Source of the DNA: Sepiola atlantica
Taxonomy: Eukaryota > Mollusca > Cephalopoda > Sepiida > Sepiolidae
Length of the DNA stretch: 64,000 bases
Assembly (NCBI GenBank): GCA_963556195.1
Contig: OY744519.1
Location: 34,210,301 to 34,274,300 of the forward strand
Direction of reading: 5' to 3'
Shown here: in pieces, positions 25,001 through 30,119 of the stretch
How the letters are laid out: each line of letters starts with the position of its first letter
Position numbering within the stretch: position 1 is the stretch's first letter
The notes under the pieces: generated by a model
The model's input: the letters and a program-made list of their open reading frames with translations, nothing else
Databases searched by the model: none
What the model was told of the DNA's origin: nothing
Position numbers and translations under genes: made by a program

Positions 25001-28000
25001 GACAGAAAAATAGTAGGTTAGGAAGAAAACAATGATACATTTTTAGAATGTAACAAAATTTGGTGTAGGAATGTACAAATTTAATTCTTAGCAAACAAAA
25101 CAAACAGATGTTTATTTAAGTTGGCAGGTAAGGAGAGAGATGGAAATATAGACCAAGAGAGTAGTTGTCACAGTCGAGATGAGCAAACGACATCCACACA
25201 CACACAAGCTTTTGAGGCAAGTAGCAACAACCACATCTACATATGTACACACACTCATGTATACACATAGCGGGTTAGACGTTTTACTCGTGAATTTTAA
25301 ACACAACGACCCCTGGAAAATATATATTATAAATTTAATTAAGCCATCTTAGTCTGCATTCTGCTATTGGCAGCGAAGATAATGCTTTCTTTTTATAAGG
25401 AATATTCAGTAAAAGTGCAGAATAGTTAACAGTTGAGAAATAATAAACAAAAACAACAACAAATGACTTATACCAGACGCAGTAGAATTTAATTATCTAC
25501 CGACCTTTATTTTCATCACAACGACCACGAGAAACTTGCGAATAAAAAGAAAAGCATATCATTTTAAAATCGTGTGTCCTTTTGTGTGTTTTGCTGTTAA
25601 TTCTCTCACAGAACGTGCTAAGACGACTGGATGATCACCCCAACAACAATCACAATAGAATCTGTAAGGTTCTCTTTGATCATTCCTCATCCCTTTTTAG
25701 TAAAGACACATAACGTTAGAAACTTGTTCTCATAACGTTACAAAATCGTTCTCATAACGTTACAAACTTACCTGCCAGAAAATGAACATTGGAACAGCAG
25801 GGTCAGTTCCTATGGTTTAGTTGTTCACTGAAGACATTTGAGTCTAAGATCAAAAGATGAATATGAAATAGGGACGGGCAATGAAAGTGAAACATTTGTT
25901 TTTTTACAATAACATTTCTTAAAGGCAGCTAATATTAAAAGTTCTCAAGACATTAAATTTTTATTTTTACATTTAAATTTCCGAGTTTTGAGTGTCATTT
26001 TCTACTGAATGCTGCCTTTAAAAATGTTTTTTTCTTTTTTCATTCATATTTGTAAACAAATCAAACTTTGTTTCTAACTAGCCAATTTTGATTTGTTATT
26101 GTTGTACCGTGTTATTGACGATATAATGATTTTCTTTGCTACAATTTATTAAAAAATTACTTAATCCGGCTCAGACGACTGTTAATAGAAACATTTTTAA
26201 ATAATCACAAAAGTTTATTTAAAAAATTACTTAGCCCCACCCAGAAAAAATCGGTAATATAGAAACATTTTTCAATTATGACCACAAAAAAATCAAAATC
26301 AGCGAGGGAAATAACTCATATCTGTAATTAGAGAATATGAAAAGAGTTATCTCTCTTACAAGTAAAATTTGAATTCTTTTTTCTGTATAAGTTTGTGCAA
26401 ACAAATGAAAATTACAAACTAAAATCACTTCACTGCATCCCGGGCAACACCGGGTAGGGACAGTTCATTATAATGAAATATTTTCAAAGTTAGGGACAAA
26501 CAGAATGTTTTTGACAGTTAAATTATTAATAATAATCGGTTTAATTATTTAAGTTTATGAACTTATTTAAATATAATTAAGCATTATTTATAGAGGTGGC
26601 AGTCATGAAGTGGTTACCAACACAGAATTCAAGTTTTGCCGGGACTATTGCATAACTTTCACTAATACTTTTGAGAAAGGTATAAATCCATATAACCTCT
26701 CTCCAGATATAAGTGAGATAGTAGAGAAGACGAGGCTCTCTAGCTTTCACACGGCAACTAATCTAGGAGAAAGAAAAACTCTGTAATAACACCTTCTTCT
26801 AATTTGCTATAGATTACCATAAAATGGTAGACTGGAACTACTTATAAATTTAATTGAGCCATCTTAGTGTGCATTCTGCTATTGACAGAACAAAATAATG
26901 CTGTTTTTTAAAAAGAATATTCAGTAAAAGTACAGAATAGTTAACAGTCGAGAAATAATAAACAAAAAAAAAACGACACAAATTACTAACTTTTCAGGAA
27001 TGAAGCTCCCTCAACATTTAAGTGACAAACGGCTTCTTTTTTTTTGTATATTGTAAAGACAGCTTAAAAAAAATAAATCTTTGAAATTTAAAAAAAAAGT
27101 TTCAGAACGTTAAAAGTAGATAATTAAATTCTACTGCATTTGGTATAAGTCATTTGTTGTTTGTTTTTTAGAGTTTACGATTTCTCGGCTCCTAACTATT
27201 CTGCACTTTACCGAATATTCAATTTATTTTTTGTAAATAACCTAACACTTCCCGTAGAATGGCTATTTAGCTAGTATTGCATAGAAGGTTTATTGTAAAT
27301 TTTCTTTTCTTTCTGTTTTTTTAGGAGGAGAAAGGCCGAGTTTATGTTGGTTTGTCGAATGGAATTCTCTTGATCTTTCAAAAACATTTGCAACACGTTC
27401 CAGATGCTGAATCCGTGAATTCTTGGGACAAAACAACCTTACAATTTTCAGAATCTTCTCAACCTCTGTCAACTTTGGTTATCATTCAGAACGAACTTTG
27501 TGTTAGTGCTGGTCACACCATTCACATCATCTGCCTGGAAAGTTTAACCATCCTACAGACAATCGACTGCCCTCTCCCATGCATAATCAGTAACTGTAGT
27601 TTTACCTCAACCGGACAAATCTTTTATATATTTCAAGATTCTTCAAAAGTCTTACAGTTTGACGTCCCTTCTCGACAACCACGATTCATCTACGACTTCC
27701 CGGATATCCGGATGGTTGGAAAAGTAGCAGAATACCAAAATCCCGATGAAAAAAATGTGGATGATGTTAAAGAGCCTGATGGTCATACAGTGAACCACCA
27801 GCCTGACTGTTTTGTCCAGTCGGTTCTTTTGGTGGACAATGTCTTGTGGGTGGGTCGAGATATCGGAGATATTTTGATTGTTTCTACAGATGACGGACCT
27901 GATTGCAAGACGGGCTTTGTAGCTGCTGCTCTCAGGTTAGAATATATGTTACCTCCCAATGAGCGACTTCTTGGGGTCAAAGGGTTAGGGAACTGCGTCA

Positions 28001-28161
28001 ATAAGTCTGTGTTTTCACTTGTTGATTCAGAGGATGAATCACGAGTGAAGATGATGCGGATATGTTTCTGGGAGCAGTACAGCATTGCAGAAATACAGCA
28101 AATTAAGTCTCACATCTCAGAATTACAGGCCGAAGAAAACAAATACAATTCAAATAGTTAA
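1185..28161 (+). CDS. LRRK1: LRRK1-type ROCO kinase, kinase and C-terminal WD40-like part (5' truncated)
   Basis: Eight exons (1185-1440, 3321-3545, 11161-11385, 14570-14695, 19227-19427, 21585-21743, 24074-24175, 27325-28161) join in one frame, about 709 residues to the TAA at 28159. Each intron has GT-AG ends and all internal junctions are phase 0. The kinase order is clear: glycine loop SGVCGCVYVG, VALKFY lysine (codon 1291), HLNHPCIISLVG, LCMVLELAP hinge region, catalytic loop IIYRDLKTDNILVWSLD, SDYN in place of the usual DYG, GTPGYQAPEI, and VDIYSWSMVAYEV. NHPCI..L.G, LELAP and DNILVWSLD are hallmarks of LRRK1 rather than LRRK2. The kinase is followed by a beta-rich region matching the LRRK1 WD40-like C-terminus (WEGEDDKRTYYIID; VLLVDNVLWVGRDIGDILIV). 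LRRK proteins are membrane-associated Ser/Thr kinases of vesicle traffic that phosphorylate Rab GTPases. The LRR and ROC-COR parts lie upstream of the window. Confidence 0.9.
1441..2879. other. LRRK1 intron, no gene seen
   Basis: AT-rich sequence. On the minus strand near 2195-2245 there is a CTGAAGA ... GAAATGTTG arrangement like the ends of other repeats here. 2696-2745 is a G-rich low-complexity run. No conserved frame was found. Confidence 0.5.
2880..3215 (-). pseudogene. Non-LTR retrotransposon RT C-terminal fragment
   Basis: Read on the minus strand, the frame gives MEYCSHIWGGAS, LDRIQNQLGNLVGDD and LQPFSHRKDVASFSL, then after frame shifts NFKCNVNKHL. The same string of motifs (MEYC.HIW.GA, LDR.QKR..NL.G, HRR.VASL.LFYKY, FK.NVNKH) occurs at 13975-14460 and 15690-16330. 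It is the conserved stretch after the reverse transcriptase fingers and palm in a mollusc non-LTR family. It is broken by stops and lies in a LRRK1 intron. Confidence 0.7.
3321..3545 (+). CDS. LRRK1: LRRK1-like exon: helix C to hinge
   Basis: 225 nt, phase 0 at both ends, acceptor TATATTTCAG and donor GTAAGA. It reads LLQKLHELQHEVLLLSHLNH, with the helix C glutamate in QHEV, then HPCIISLVG, LCMVLELAPMRSL. This is the most LRRK1-diagnostic part of the kinase. It ends just before the catalytic loop exon, which is 7.6 kb away. Confidence 0.88.
3660..4720 (+). pseudogene. RTE-type LINE 3' fragment
   Basis: Frames with many stops give KIYLDDEAIEVV, TIGTQREAGASMIARVRNGW, FRELFPLLTSRALSLSTKGR, then VAGSVGREIPGKIWEEMIR and a tail CTGTCCAACAAATGGCAGCA followed by GGACGTTAAACTGAT. 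The same order is seen in a better-preserved copy at 22815-23560. These are the C-terminal motifs of RTE-like reverse transcriptase polyproteins. A palindrome with a flanking duplication interrupts it at 3810-4080. Confidence 0.7.
3837..4080. repeat. Inverted repeat insertion flanked by a 57-bp direct duplication
   Basis: The left arm (about 3850-3962, pyrimidine-rich) and right arm (about 3967-4078) are near-exact reverse complements. The bases on both sides, 3753-3809 and 4081-4137, are the same 57-bp piece of the RTE coding sequence with one mismatch. The host LINE sequence was therefore duplicated around the hairpin. Confidence 0.8.
4721..5069. other. Intron sequence, no feature seen
   Basis: Short A-rich runs and a CA-rich flank of the LINE end. 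No frame, repeat or RNA signal that I can support. Confidence 0.4.
5070..5340 (+). repeat. Dispersed repeat with TTTTACGGTATGTCAACC head
   Basis: The head (5085-5110) is shared in reverse orientation at 38218-38270, where the plus strand reads GGTTGATATGCCGTAAAA. The rest, to about 5320, is of normal GC content with no frame. Probably an old SINE-like element; the family is not recognised. Confidence 0.45.
5389..7870 (+). repeat. 118-bp satellite, 21 units
   Basis: Units start at 5389, 5502, 5619, 5737, 5855, 5973, 6091, 6209, 6327, 6445, 6562, 6680, 6798, 6915, 7033, 7151, 7269, 7386, 7503, 7621 and 7739, with a partial unit at 7857. The period is 118 bp, or 117 bp where one C is missing (units at 5502, 6445, 6798, 7269, 7386); the first unit is 113 bp. 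Units are nearly identical. The 117-bp units are multiples of three, which creates long but meaningless open frames here. The first half of the unit is the end of a dispersed element also seen at 28240-28672 and 57308-57395. Confidence 0.98.
7876..8270 (+). repeat. SINE-like insertion between ~50-bp direct repeats
   Basis: The sequence beginning CAACGAACGCTGTAATCACC is present at 7878-7926 and again at 8220-8270 with few differences. Between the copies lies the tRNA-like sequence at 7958-8030. The direct repeats are too long for a usual target duplication and may instead be two copies of one SINE body. Confidence 0.6.
7958..8030 (+). ncRNA. tRNA-derived SINE head
   Basis: 73 nt with a 7-bp acceptor-like stem (AGACAGG with CTTGTCT, one G-U), a perfect D stem GTCT/AGAC around an A-box-like TGGTCAAATGG, and a B-box GGTTCGATCCT. 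The anticodon and T stems do not fold well, so this is a tRNA relic with an RNA polymerase III promoter rather than a working tRNA. Confidence 0.5.
8276..8763 (+). pseudogene. Penelope-like element GIY-YIG fragment
   Basis: Two frames give VVYQFKCQCDAGYIG and then NLVKNLCCAQNY, FDVLHRADSKNHLKILESVS and KPSLCQQKKFIRSLNLFG. This is the order of the GIY-YIG endonuclease domain at the C-terminus of Penelope-like retroelements: Y.FKC.C...YIG, HL, H...LE, P.LC.QK. Stops and a frameshift kill it. Related copies lie on the minus strand at 43764-44560 and 44685-45020. Confidence 0.75.
9075..9122. repeat. (TA)n microsatellite
   Basis: About 24 TA units, abutting the more GC-rich segment that follows. 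Confidence 0.95.
9123..10380. other. GC-richer island, possibly old LTR material
   Basis: Base composition rises sharply against the AT-rich flanks. There is a partial internal repeat (GGTACCCAACTCGT at about 9136 and GGTACCCCACTCGT at about 9204), a pyrimidine-rich stretch, and AATAAA at 9939. No coding motif is recognised in any frame. The composition and the polyadenylation signal resemble LTR sequence, but I found no paired terminal repeats, so this is only a guess. Confidence 0.3.
10381..11160. other. LRRK1 intron 3' part, no gene seen
   Basis: AT-rich sequence ending in a strong polypyrimidine tract and acceptor (AACATTTCAG) for the next exon. Confidence 0.5.
11161..11385 (+). CDS. LRRK1: LRRK1-like exon: catalytic loop, DYN and activation segment
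   Basis: 225 nt, phase 0 at both ends, the same length as the previous exon. It encodes VAEGVNYLHQKGIIYRDLKT, DNILVWSLDLDSKVNVKLSD, then YNFSRY and GTPGYQAPEI. The catalytic Asp, Lys and Asn of YRDLKTDN are intact. The metal-binding Asp (GAT 11278) is followed by Tyr (TAC) and Asn (AAT 11284) where LRRK kinases have Gly. Donor GTATGT. Confidence 0.92.
11834..11866. repeat. (TA)n microsatellite
   Basis: About 16 TA units, followed by a dispersed repeat at 11880-12050. Confidence 0.95.
11880..12050 (-). mobile_element. Dispersed repeat end with CTGATGA...GAAACGATCGTA
   Basis: A second copy lies at 29615-29760, also beside (TA)n. On the minus strand the order is GCTGATGAAGAGA, a long loop, TCTCAGAAAC and the palindrome ACGATCGT followed by A. 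This resembles a hammerhead core with a stretched stem II and an extra A on each side of it. Probably the terminal part of a Penelope-like family. Confidence 0.45.
12255..12302. repeat. (TA)n microsatellite
   Basis: Imperfect TA tract, followed by another dispersed repeat at 12310-12480. Confidence 0.9.
12310..12480 (-). mobile_element. Dispersed repeat end, family shared with 34793-34975
   Basis: The two loci share TTCAAAAACACTTTATT, GTTTCTGC, ATACAAAATAT and GGCTTCATCAGT in order. On the minus strand this gives ACTGATGAAGCC ... GCAGAAAC, again a CTGATGA plus GAAA layout. Both copies are preceded by (TA)n. No coding sequence. Confidence 0.5.
12700..12751. repeat. (TA)n microsatellite
   Basis: About 25 TA units ending where 5S-derived sequence begins. 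Confidence 0.95.
12759..12990 (+). mobile_element. 5S rRNA-derived SINE-like element
   Basis: 12760-12837 carries GATCACCGAAGTTAAGC, GAGCCTGGTCAGTACT, GATGGGCGACC and GGGAATATCAGGCGTTGTA, matching animal 5S rRNA from about its nucleotide 40 to the 3' end. The internal control region of a 5S gene lies in this part, so a polymerase III promoter may be partly kept. The following 150 bp are non-5S body. The first 40 nt of 5S are missing and (TA)n abuts the break. Confidence 0.7.
13000..13457. other. Intron with a short inverted repeat, no gene
   Basis: A TGCAAAGAAGCTTTCAGAAAA stretch near 13153 is answered in reverse complement near 13328-13352 (TTTTCTGAAAGTTTCTTTGCA). Nothing else is recognised. 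Confidence 0.4.
13458..13964 (+). repeat. 34-bp minisatellite, about 15 units
   Basis: The unit is built on GTACGTTGAATGTTCAATC followed by TTTACATCACAGGG or a variant with TATGACACAGG. Some units are one base shorter. The core TTGAATGTTCAA is itself palindromic. The array abuts a LINE fragment on its right. Confidence 0.95.
13975..14460 (+). pseudogene. Non-LTR retrotransposon RT C-terminal fragment
   Basis: Shows SLCMEYCYHIWVCAPTTS, LNRVKKRISNLLGLTLSTKF, FASLCLFYKYLNRICSDELA and KFKCNVNKHK in order, the same family as the minus-strand copies at 2880-3215 and 15690-16330. It has stop codons and no intact upstream RT domain. Confidence 0.75.
14570..14695 (+). CDS. LRRK1: LRRK1-like exon: kinase helix F to G
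   Basis: 126 nt, phase 0 at both ends, acceptor GTATTTTACAG and donor GTAATA. It reads VDIYSWSMVAYEVQSGLIPF and ends AKKRPSLK. The Asp of VDIYSW is the conserved helix F residue that anchors the kinase spines. Confidence 0.9.
14696..15689. other. LRRK1 intron, no gene seen
   Basis: No frame or repeat that I can name. Moderate AT content. Confidence 0.4.
15690..16330 (-). pseudogene. Non-LTR retrotransposon RT C-terminal fragment
   Basis: The best-preserved of three copies. Minus-strand frames give SSSFKLLGLTFTGNMNWNKY, KVGSLYRASKLLTPDIILYL, CMEYCCHIWAGASSTSLSLL, NVASLCLFYKYFNGLCSDEL and FFPRAAGLWNSLP. One stop separates the two blocks near 15985. It lies antisense in a LRRK1 intron. Confidence 0.8.
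16384..16880 (+). repeat. Tandemly duplicated SINE-like unit
   Basis: Two related blocks, about 16384-16540 and 16661-16850, share GACTATATTTTACATATAT or a variant, GTGGGTGGAGC, GGAAGAAAT and AAACAAATGAATAATTT. The first is followed by a B-box-like GGGTTTCGAAGCTC and the second by an A-box-like TAGCTCAGTTGGTAGAGAAC, as in tRNA-derived SINEs. Confidence 0.6.
17290..17578 (-). pseudogene. RTE-type LINE reverse transcriptase fragment
   Basis: The minus-strand frame reads FEVTAGVHQGCLISPTVFN, then after one in-frame stop YANDTTLIVVGFDTLKLS and WRMKVNQGKCKIFS. GV.QGC..SP..FN and YA(D/N)DT are reverse transcriptase motifs; the second metal-binding Asp region reads YANDT instead of YADDT. It ends at a (TA)n tract. 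Confidence 0.8.
17598..17634. repeat. (TA)n microsatellite
   Basis: About 18 TA units. Confidence 0.95.
17690..18245. mobile_element. AT-rich foldback element
   Basis: The left arm (about 17690-17900) and right arm (about 18020-18240) are diverged reverse complements: GTACAATTATTTTTACAGTAAG against ACCATAAAAATAATTGTCAGC, and GTTTACCCATTTTAAAATGA against TTTTAAAATAGGTAAAG. Single-arm relatives occur at 21165-21340 and 61130-61530. No coding sequence. Confidence 0.6.
18417..18690. mobile_element. Palindromic element with hammerhead-like loop
   Basis: 18417-18500 and 18600-18690 are near-exact reverse complements (AATGAGAGATGAGAATAA... and ...TTATTCTCATCTCTCATT). The unpaired centre contains the hammerhead-like motif at 18539-18586. 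(TA)n follows at 18688. Confidence 0.8.
18539..18586 (+). ncRNA. Hammerhead-ribozyme-like motif, family A copy 2
   Basis: Stem I TCCT (18539-18542) with AGGA (18583-18586); core CTGATGA (18543-18549); stem II built on AAAA (18551-18554) with TTTT; GAAA (18567-18570); stem III AATCC with GGGTT (one U-G); predicted cleavage after A18582. All conserved core bases are present. The layout is identical to 320-364. Activity is inferred only. Confidence 0.6.
18688..18729. repeat. (TA)n microsatellite
   Basis: About 21 TA units between two palindromic elements. Confidence 0.95.
18735..18960. mobile_element. Palindromic element with hammerhead-like arms
   Basis: The arms (about 18737-18832 and 18849-18947) are reverse complements around a short centre. 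Each arm carries CTGAGGA ... AAAGACGAAACGTTGATG in outward orientation: minus strand on the left, plus strand on the right. CTGAGGA fits CUGANGA, but an extra A sits before stem II. Flanked by (TA)n on both sides. Confidence 0.75.
18976..19034. repeat. (TA)n(TG)n microsatellite
   Basis: About 19 TA units passing into about 10 TG units. Confidence 0.95.
19072..19114 (+). ncRNA. Hammerhead ribozyme candidate with perfect core and stem II
   Basis: CTGATGA (19079-19085), stem II GACC (19086-19089) with GGTC (19096-19099) around a 6-nt loop, then GAAA (19100-19103). A short stem III ATAAGTTAT follows. Upstream TACAT can pair with downstream GTGTA as stem I. The weak point is the cleavage triplet: with that stem I the residue before the cleavage site does not fit UH cleanly. 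It sits 113 bp upstream of a LRRK1 exon, on the sense strand of the gene. Confidence 0.6.
19227..19427 (+). CDS. LRRK1: LRRK1-like exon: end of kinase C-lobe
   Basis: 201 nt, phase 0 at both ends; acceptor GATTGAAG is weak but the frame and fit are good, donor GTAATA. It reads LDKLMALSHDHCPSNRPSAA, with the Arg of NRPSA that closes the kinase fold, then KIVSTMRKMSFLFLKN and the link towards the WD40-like region. Confidence 0.8.
19428..20029. other. LRRK1 intron, no gene seen
   Basis: Repeat-like, normal GC content from about 19600 to 19990, without a recognised frame. An (ATC)n run begins at about 20028. Confidence 0.35.
20030..20280 (-). mobile_element. Short element sharing the RTE LINE 3' tail
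   Basis: On the minus strand it ends ATCCAACACATACCTAACAT, GGATATTAAACTGATGATG and a (GAT)n run. The RTE copy at 22815-23560 ends GTCCAACACATGACAGCAT, GAACGTTAAAC and ATGATCATGATG. The shared 3' tail suggests a truncated LINE or a SINE mobilised by the RTE machinery. Confidence 0.55.
20281..21584. other. LRRK1 intron, mostly unassigned
   Basis: 21165-21340 is a single-arm relative of the foldback at 17690-18245 (shares CCATAAAAATAATTGTCAGC and GATTTTAGAACAATTCATTT). The rest shows nothing that I can name. It ends in a good pyrimidine tract and acceptor CTTGACAG. Confidence 0.45.
21585..21743 (+). CDS. LRRK1: LRRK1-like exon: first WD40-like strands
   Basis: 159 nt, phase 0 at both ends, donor GTTTGT. 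It reads GRQMIWLWEGEDDKRTYYII, VMQNSFLQGSRVICQINFC and KKIWLATQ. This matches the LRRK1 region just after the kinase, where a W.G.....Y.. strand pair and a SLWTAT-like strand begin the WD40-like domain. Confidence 0.88.
21905..22330 (-). pseudogene. Retroelement-derived C-terminal segment (WDATCVD motif)
   Basis: The minus-strand frames read FANGKLLIWDATCVDPFAP, ATSPRHAAASEEDC and KYVDLLDRFVFQPIAVDTS. The pattern (I/L).WD.TC.D..A......A..AE..K...Y..L...F.P.A..T is frequent at the C-terminus of reverse-transcriptase polyproteins of invertebrates. The frame is broken in the middle by a stop. It lies antisense in a LRRK1 intron. Confidence 0.5.
22815..23560 (+). pseudogene. RTE-type LINE C-terminal and 3' end
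   Basis: Frames give VVQKFCYLDDTIGG, IYGSETWPVRVEDMRCMER, MRMICWMRNVGLKDRLTSDE, LRGRLNLDTIGRCMQNR, RKTWEEVIRMDMGERGINKD and RNRLVWKSIFKSRPTHD. This is the typical C-terminal part of RTE-like polyproteins. Three frame changes or stops are needed to read through, so it is inactive. The 3' end CGTCCAACACATGACAGCAT marks the element tail. Confidence 0.8.
24074..24175 (+). CDS. LRRK1: LRRK1-like exon: WD40-like strand
   Basis: 102 nt, 34 codons, phase 0 at both ends, acceptor TTTGTTTTTAAG and donor GTGAGT. It reads NEEIEIVGIEDQRYRLQIIE, then TLKLEATALAMLSH. It bridges the first WD40-like exon and the large last exon, which opens with KGRVYVGLSNGILLIF. Confidence 0.8.
24440..24530 (-). mobile_element. 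tRNA-derived SINE-like fragment
   Basis: On the minus strand a B-box GGGTTCAATCCT (about 24461-24473) follows an anticodon-loop-like CTTGTAATCGGAACG at the distance seen in tRNAs. The A-box side is poor. Confidence 0.4.
25331..25505 (+). repeat. Dispersed repeat, copy 1 of 3 in this intron
   Basis: TATAAATTTAATTAAGCCAT, CTGCATTCTGCTATTGGCAG and GCAGAATAGTTAACAGTTGA recur at 26841-26960 in the same orientation and at 27111-27240 in reverse complement. Confidence 0.7.
26060..26462 (+). mobile_element. Helitron-like non-autonomous fragment
   Basis: Homologous to 56818-57296 along its length (AATTTTGATTTGTTATTGTT against ACTTTCATTTGTTATTGTT; both contain a GAGTTAT palindrome). It ends in TCCCGGGCAACACCGGGTA, the GC hairpin common at Helitron 3' ends. 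The final CTAG is missing here but present in the other copy. Confidence 0.45.
26841..27240. repeat. Dispersed repeat copies 2 and 3, inverted pair
   Basis: 26841-26960 repeats 25331-25470. 27111-27240 is the reverse complement of 25390-25505, including GATAATTAAATTCTACTGC and TATAAGTCATTTGTTG. The pair could fold back just upstream of the last LRRK1 exon. Confidence 0.7.
27325..28161 (+). CDS. LRRK1: LRRK1-like last coding exon: WD40-like C-terminus and stop
   Basis: 837 nt including TAA, acceptor TCTGTTTTTTTAG, phase 0. It reads EEKGRVYVGLSNGILLIFQK, repeated beta-propeller-like strands (ELCVSAGHTIHIICLESL), a short acidic linker (NPDEKNVDDVKEPDG) and the conserved tail VQSVLLVDNVLWVGRDIGDI. 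The last 40 residues form a likely amphipathic helix (IAEIQQIKSHISELQAEENK). Three of the strands lie in one exon, unlike the finely divided kinase part. Confidence 0.92.
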   Translation, partial: EEKGRVYVGLSNGILLIFQKHLQHVPDAESVNSWDKTTLQFSESSQPLSTLVIIQNELCVSAGHTIHIICLESLTILQTIDCPLPCIISNCSFTSTGQIFYIFQDSSKVLQFDVPSRQPRFIYDFPDIRMVGKVAEYQNPDEKNVDDVKEPDGHTVNHQPDCFVQSVLLVDNVLWVGRDIGDILIVSTDDGPDCKTGFVAAALRLEYMLPPNERLLGVKGLGNCVNKSVFSLVDSEDESRVKMMRICFWEQYSIAEIQQIKSHISELQAEENKYNSNS

Positions 28162-28239
28162 AGAACTATCAATATTGTCGAAATTTAAACTTTTAAAGGA
28201 ATAGTATGAAATCTTTAAATAGTCCATGAAAATTTTGTT
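28162..28239 (+). other. Start of LRRK1 3' UTR (inferred)
   Basis: AT-rich sequence after the stop codon. I saw no AATAAA in the first 300 bases, so the end of the transcript is not placed. A repeat begins at about 28240. Confidence 0.3.
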
Positions 28240-28672
28240 TCGGAATTTTTGAGATGAGGATTTCTAATTTGGATTATTTGGATTACTGTTCTCATCTTGG
28301 ATGTTATTCTTACAACGTTTTGGCCGATGTAATCTCCGACCATCTTCAGGTGGTCTTGTCAAACTCAGAAATCTGTATAGAATTTCGAACAAAATCCTTT
28401 ATTTAATCCACTGGAAGTAGTTTGCTCTCGTTCCGTAAGTCATGACTGGGTAGAAGTCTTAAGTAATTCGTAATTGTATTCTTAGTATCGCCCGCACTGA
28501 AGATTGAACCTTCACCTCCAGAAGACTGTTACTTAGAACTAATTATTACTTAGCATTTATATATGTTGTACCATGGGTGCTTGAGGAAGATCGGAGATTA
28601 CATCGGCTGAAACATTATGAGAATAACATCCAAGATGAGAACAGTAGTCCGGATAACCCAAATAATGCAAGC
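28240..28672. mobile_element. Element with terminal inverted repeats, relative of the 118-bp satellite
   Basis: The left end (28241-28370) contains GAATTTTTGAGATGAGGAT, GTTCTCATCTTGGATGTTAT and GGCCGATGTAATCTCCGACC. The right end (28583-28672) is its reverse complement (GGAGATTACATCGGC, AACATCCAAGATGAGAACAG). A B-box-like GGTTCAATCTT lies on the minus strand near 28506. The ends match 5343-5450 and 57308-57395. Confidence 0.7.
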
Positions 28673-29187
28673 TATAATATTGTCAAAAAAATGTACAGAA
28701 AATGCTATTAAAACTTTGTAAGGAATGATATGAAATAATTAAAATATTCCATTAAAGAGACACCATTAAAAGTTGAAAAGCTATTAAAACTTTTAAAAGA
28801 ATGTTATGAAATCTTTTAACTATTTCATAAAAGGTTTTAAGAAAAACCATGGAAATATTTAAAGAAATACGATTAAACTTTTAAAGGAATGCCATTAAAA
28901 GTTTCAAGGAAATGCCACAAAAACTATAAAACAAACGGAAAACTTTGATTTTTACAATTTAAAAATTTTATATTTTATACTATATATTTTTCTTCAAAGA
29001 ATGTCCATTGTTATAAATGAGTTTTTAATTAAAAATCATTTTGAAATAATTTAATTTTAATATATGGAATCTCCCTTTTTTTTTATTAACAGAATAATCT
29101 CCTGGGATATTTATGTAGTATATAAATACTAAAATCATTATTTTGTATAATTAAACCTCTAGTTGCATATTTTTGCTAATATATCAC
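28673..29187. other. AT-rich intergenic, no feature seen
   Basis: Loose repeats of TTAAAA...AATGCCATTAAA near 28740-28930. No gene. Confidence 0.35.
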
Positions 29188-29496
29188 TACCCCCCCCCCC
29201 ACCAAAAAAGAGAAGGTAATCCCTGGGAGGATTGTATCATGACCACAAAACAAATAATATACTCCACCCCCTCTGCCCCCAAAAAGGAGGAGGTAAGACC
29301 TGGGAGGATGATATCATGACGGGTGAATATATACTACACTGCCTCCTAAAGGAGGAAGTAATGTCGGTGAGCATGGTTTCATGAAAACAGAACAGATACT
29401 ATCCCCCCCCCCCCCCAGGAGCAGCTAATGTCTAGGAGAATGGTCTCATGAAAACTGAACAGATACTACACTACCCCCCCCCCCCCGCCCATTAAG
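29188..29496 (+). repeat. Diverged tandem repeat of about 80-95 bp with poly-C spacers
   Basis: Four units carry GGAGGAGGTAA or similar, CTGGGAGGAT, ATCATGA and CAGATACTA, each separated by a C-rich run. The unit text is shared with the dispersed repeat at 51560-51700 and 41041-41090. Confidence 0.65.
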
Positions 29497-29582
29497 CATT
29501 AAAATATATTACAATAGTAGATTAATTGAAGTAATAGTATAGTTTTGGCTTAAAACAGACAGATACCATATCTCCATTAGTA

Positions 29583-29760
29583 ATATATATATATATATAT
29601 ATATAAAAACAAATTTATGACATATTTATTTATATCAATTCCAAGAATTCAACACCAATATCAGTATAGACGCACGATCGTTTCTGAGATGAAAGGTTTT
29701 TATTGATACCAAATTGTTTCTTCATCAACAGATTTCAGACCAACAAAATTATAGATTGAA
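29583..29760 (-). mobile_element. (TA)n plus dispersed repeat end, family of 11880-12050
   Basis: After about 12 TA units it shares TTTATGACATATT, ACGATCGTTTCTGAGA, TTTTTATTGATA and TTCTTCATCA with 11880-12050. Here the hammerhead-like core is damaged (TTGATGA for CTGATGA on the minus strand). Confidence 0.5.
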
Positions 29761-29830
29761 CGAACGCAAAAACTTCAGTTTTATACAACATCAAATACAC
29801 AGTAATTAGAGAAAGAGTGGGAGGGGGAAG

Positions 29831-30003
29831 TGTTTAAGTTGTCTCTGTGTTATCTCCCTTTGAGTTGTCTCTGAATCATCTCCTTTATATAGGGTAAAAA
29901 AATGAGTGACTTCCCTTAGTTAGTTGTTGTTGGAAGACAAGCTGGCGACGTGCACGAACGGTCAAGGGTTTCCAGTTGAAAAGAAGAGTGACACAGATCA
30001 ACA
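29831..30003 (+). repeat. Ty1/copia 5' LTR
   Basis: 173 bp, TG...CA ends, near-identical in order to 33606-33782. It contains CTTTATATAGGGTAA, a possible TATA box. Differences from the 3' LTR number about 17 with small gaps. Confidence 0.92.
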
Positions 30004-30019
30004 TTGGTAGCAGAAGCTG
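30004..30019 (+). promoter_or_regulatory. Primer-binding site
   Basis: TTGGTAGCAGAAGCTG directly after the LTR. Many copia elements prime with a half molecule of initiator tRNA-Met using TGGTAKCAGAGC-like sites; this is a one-base variant. Confidence 0.6.
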
Positions 30020-30119
30020 CCTTCTTCTTTGTGTGATAAGAAGTTATCTTGTTCAGCAAATGTTGAAACACAATTAAAAGAAAGATGGCTTTGTGTAGTA
30101 AAAGCCCACTCATTTTAAT

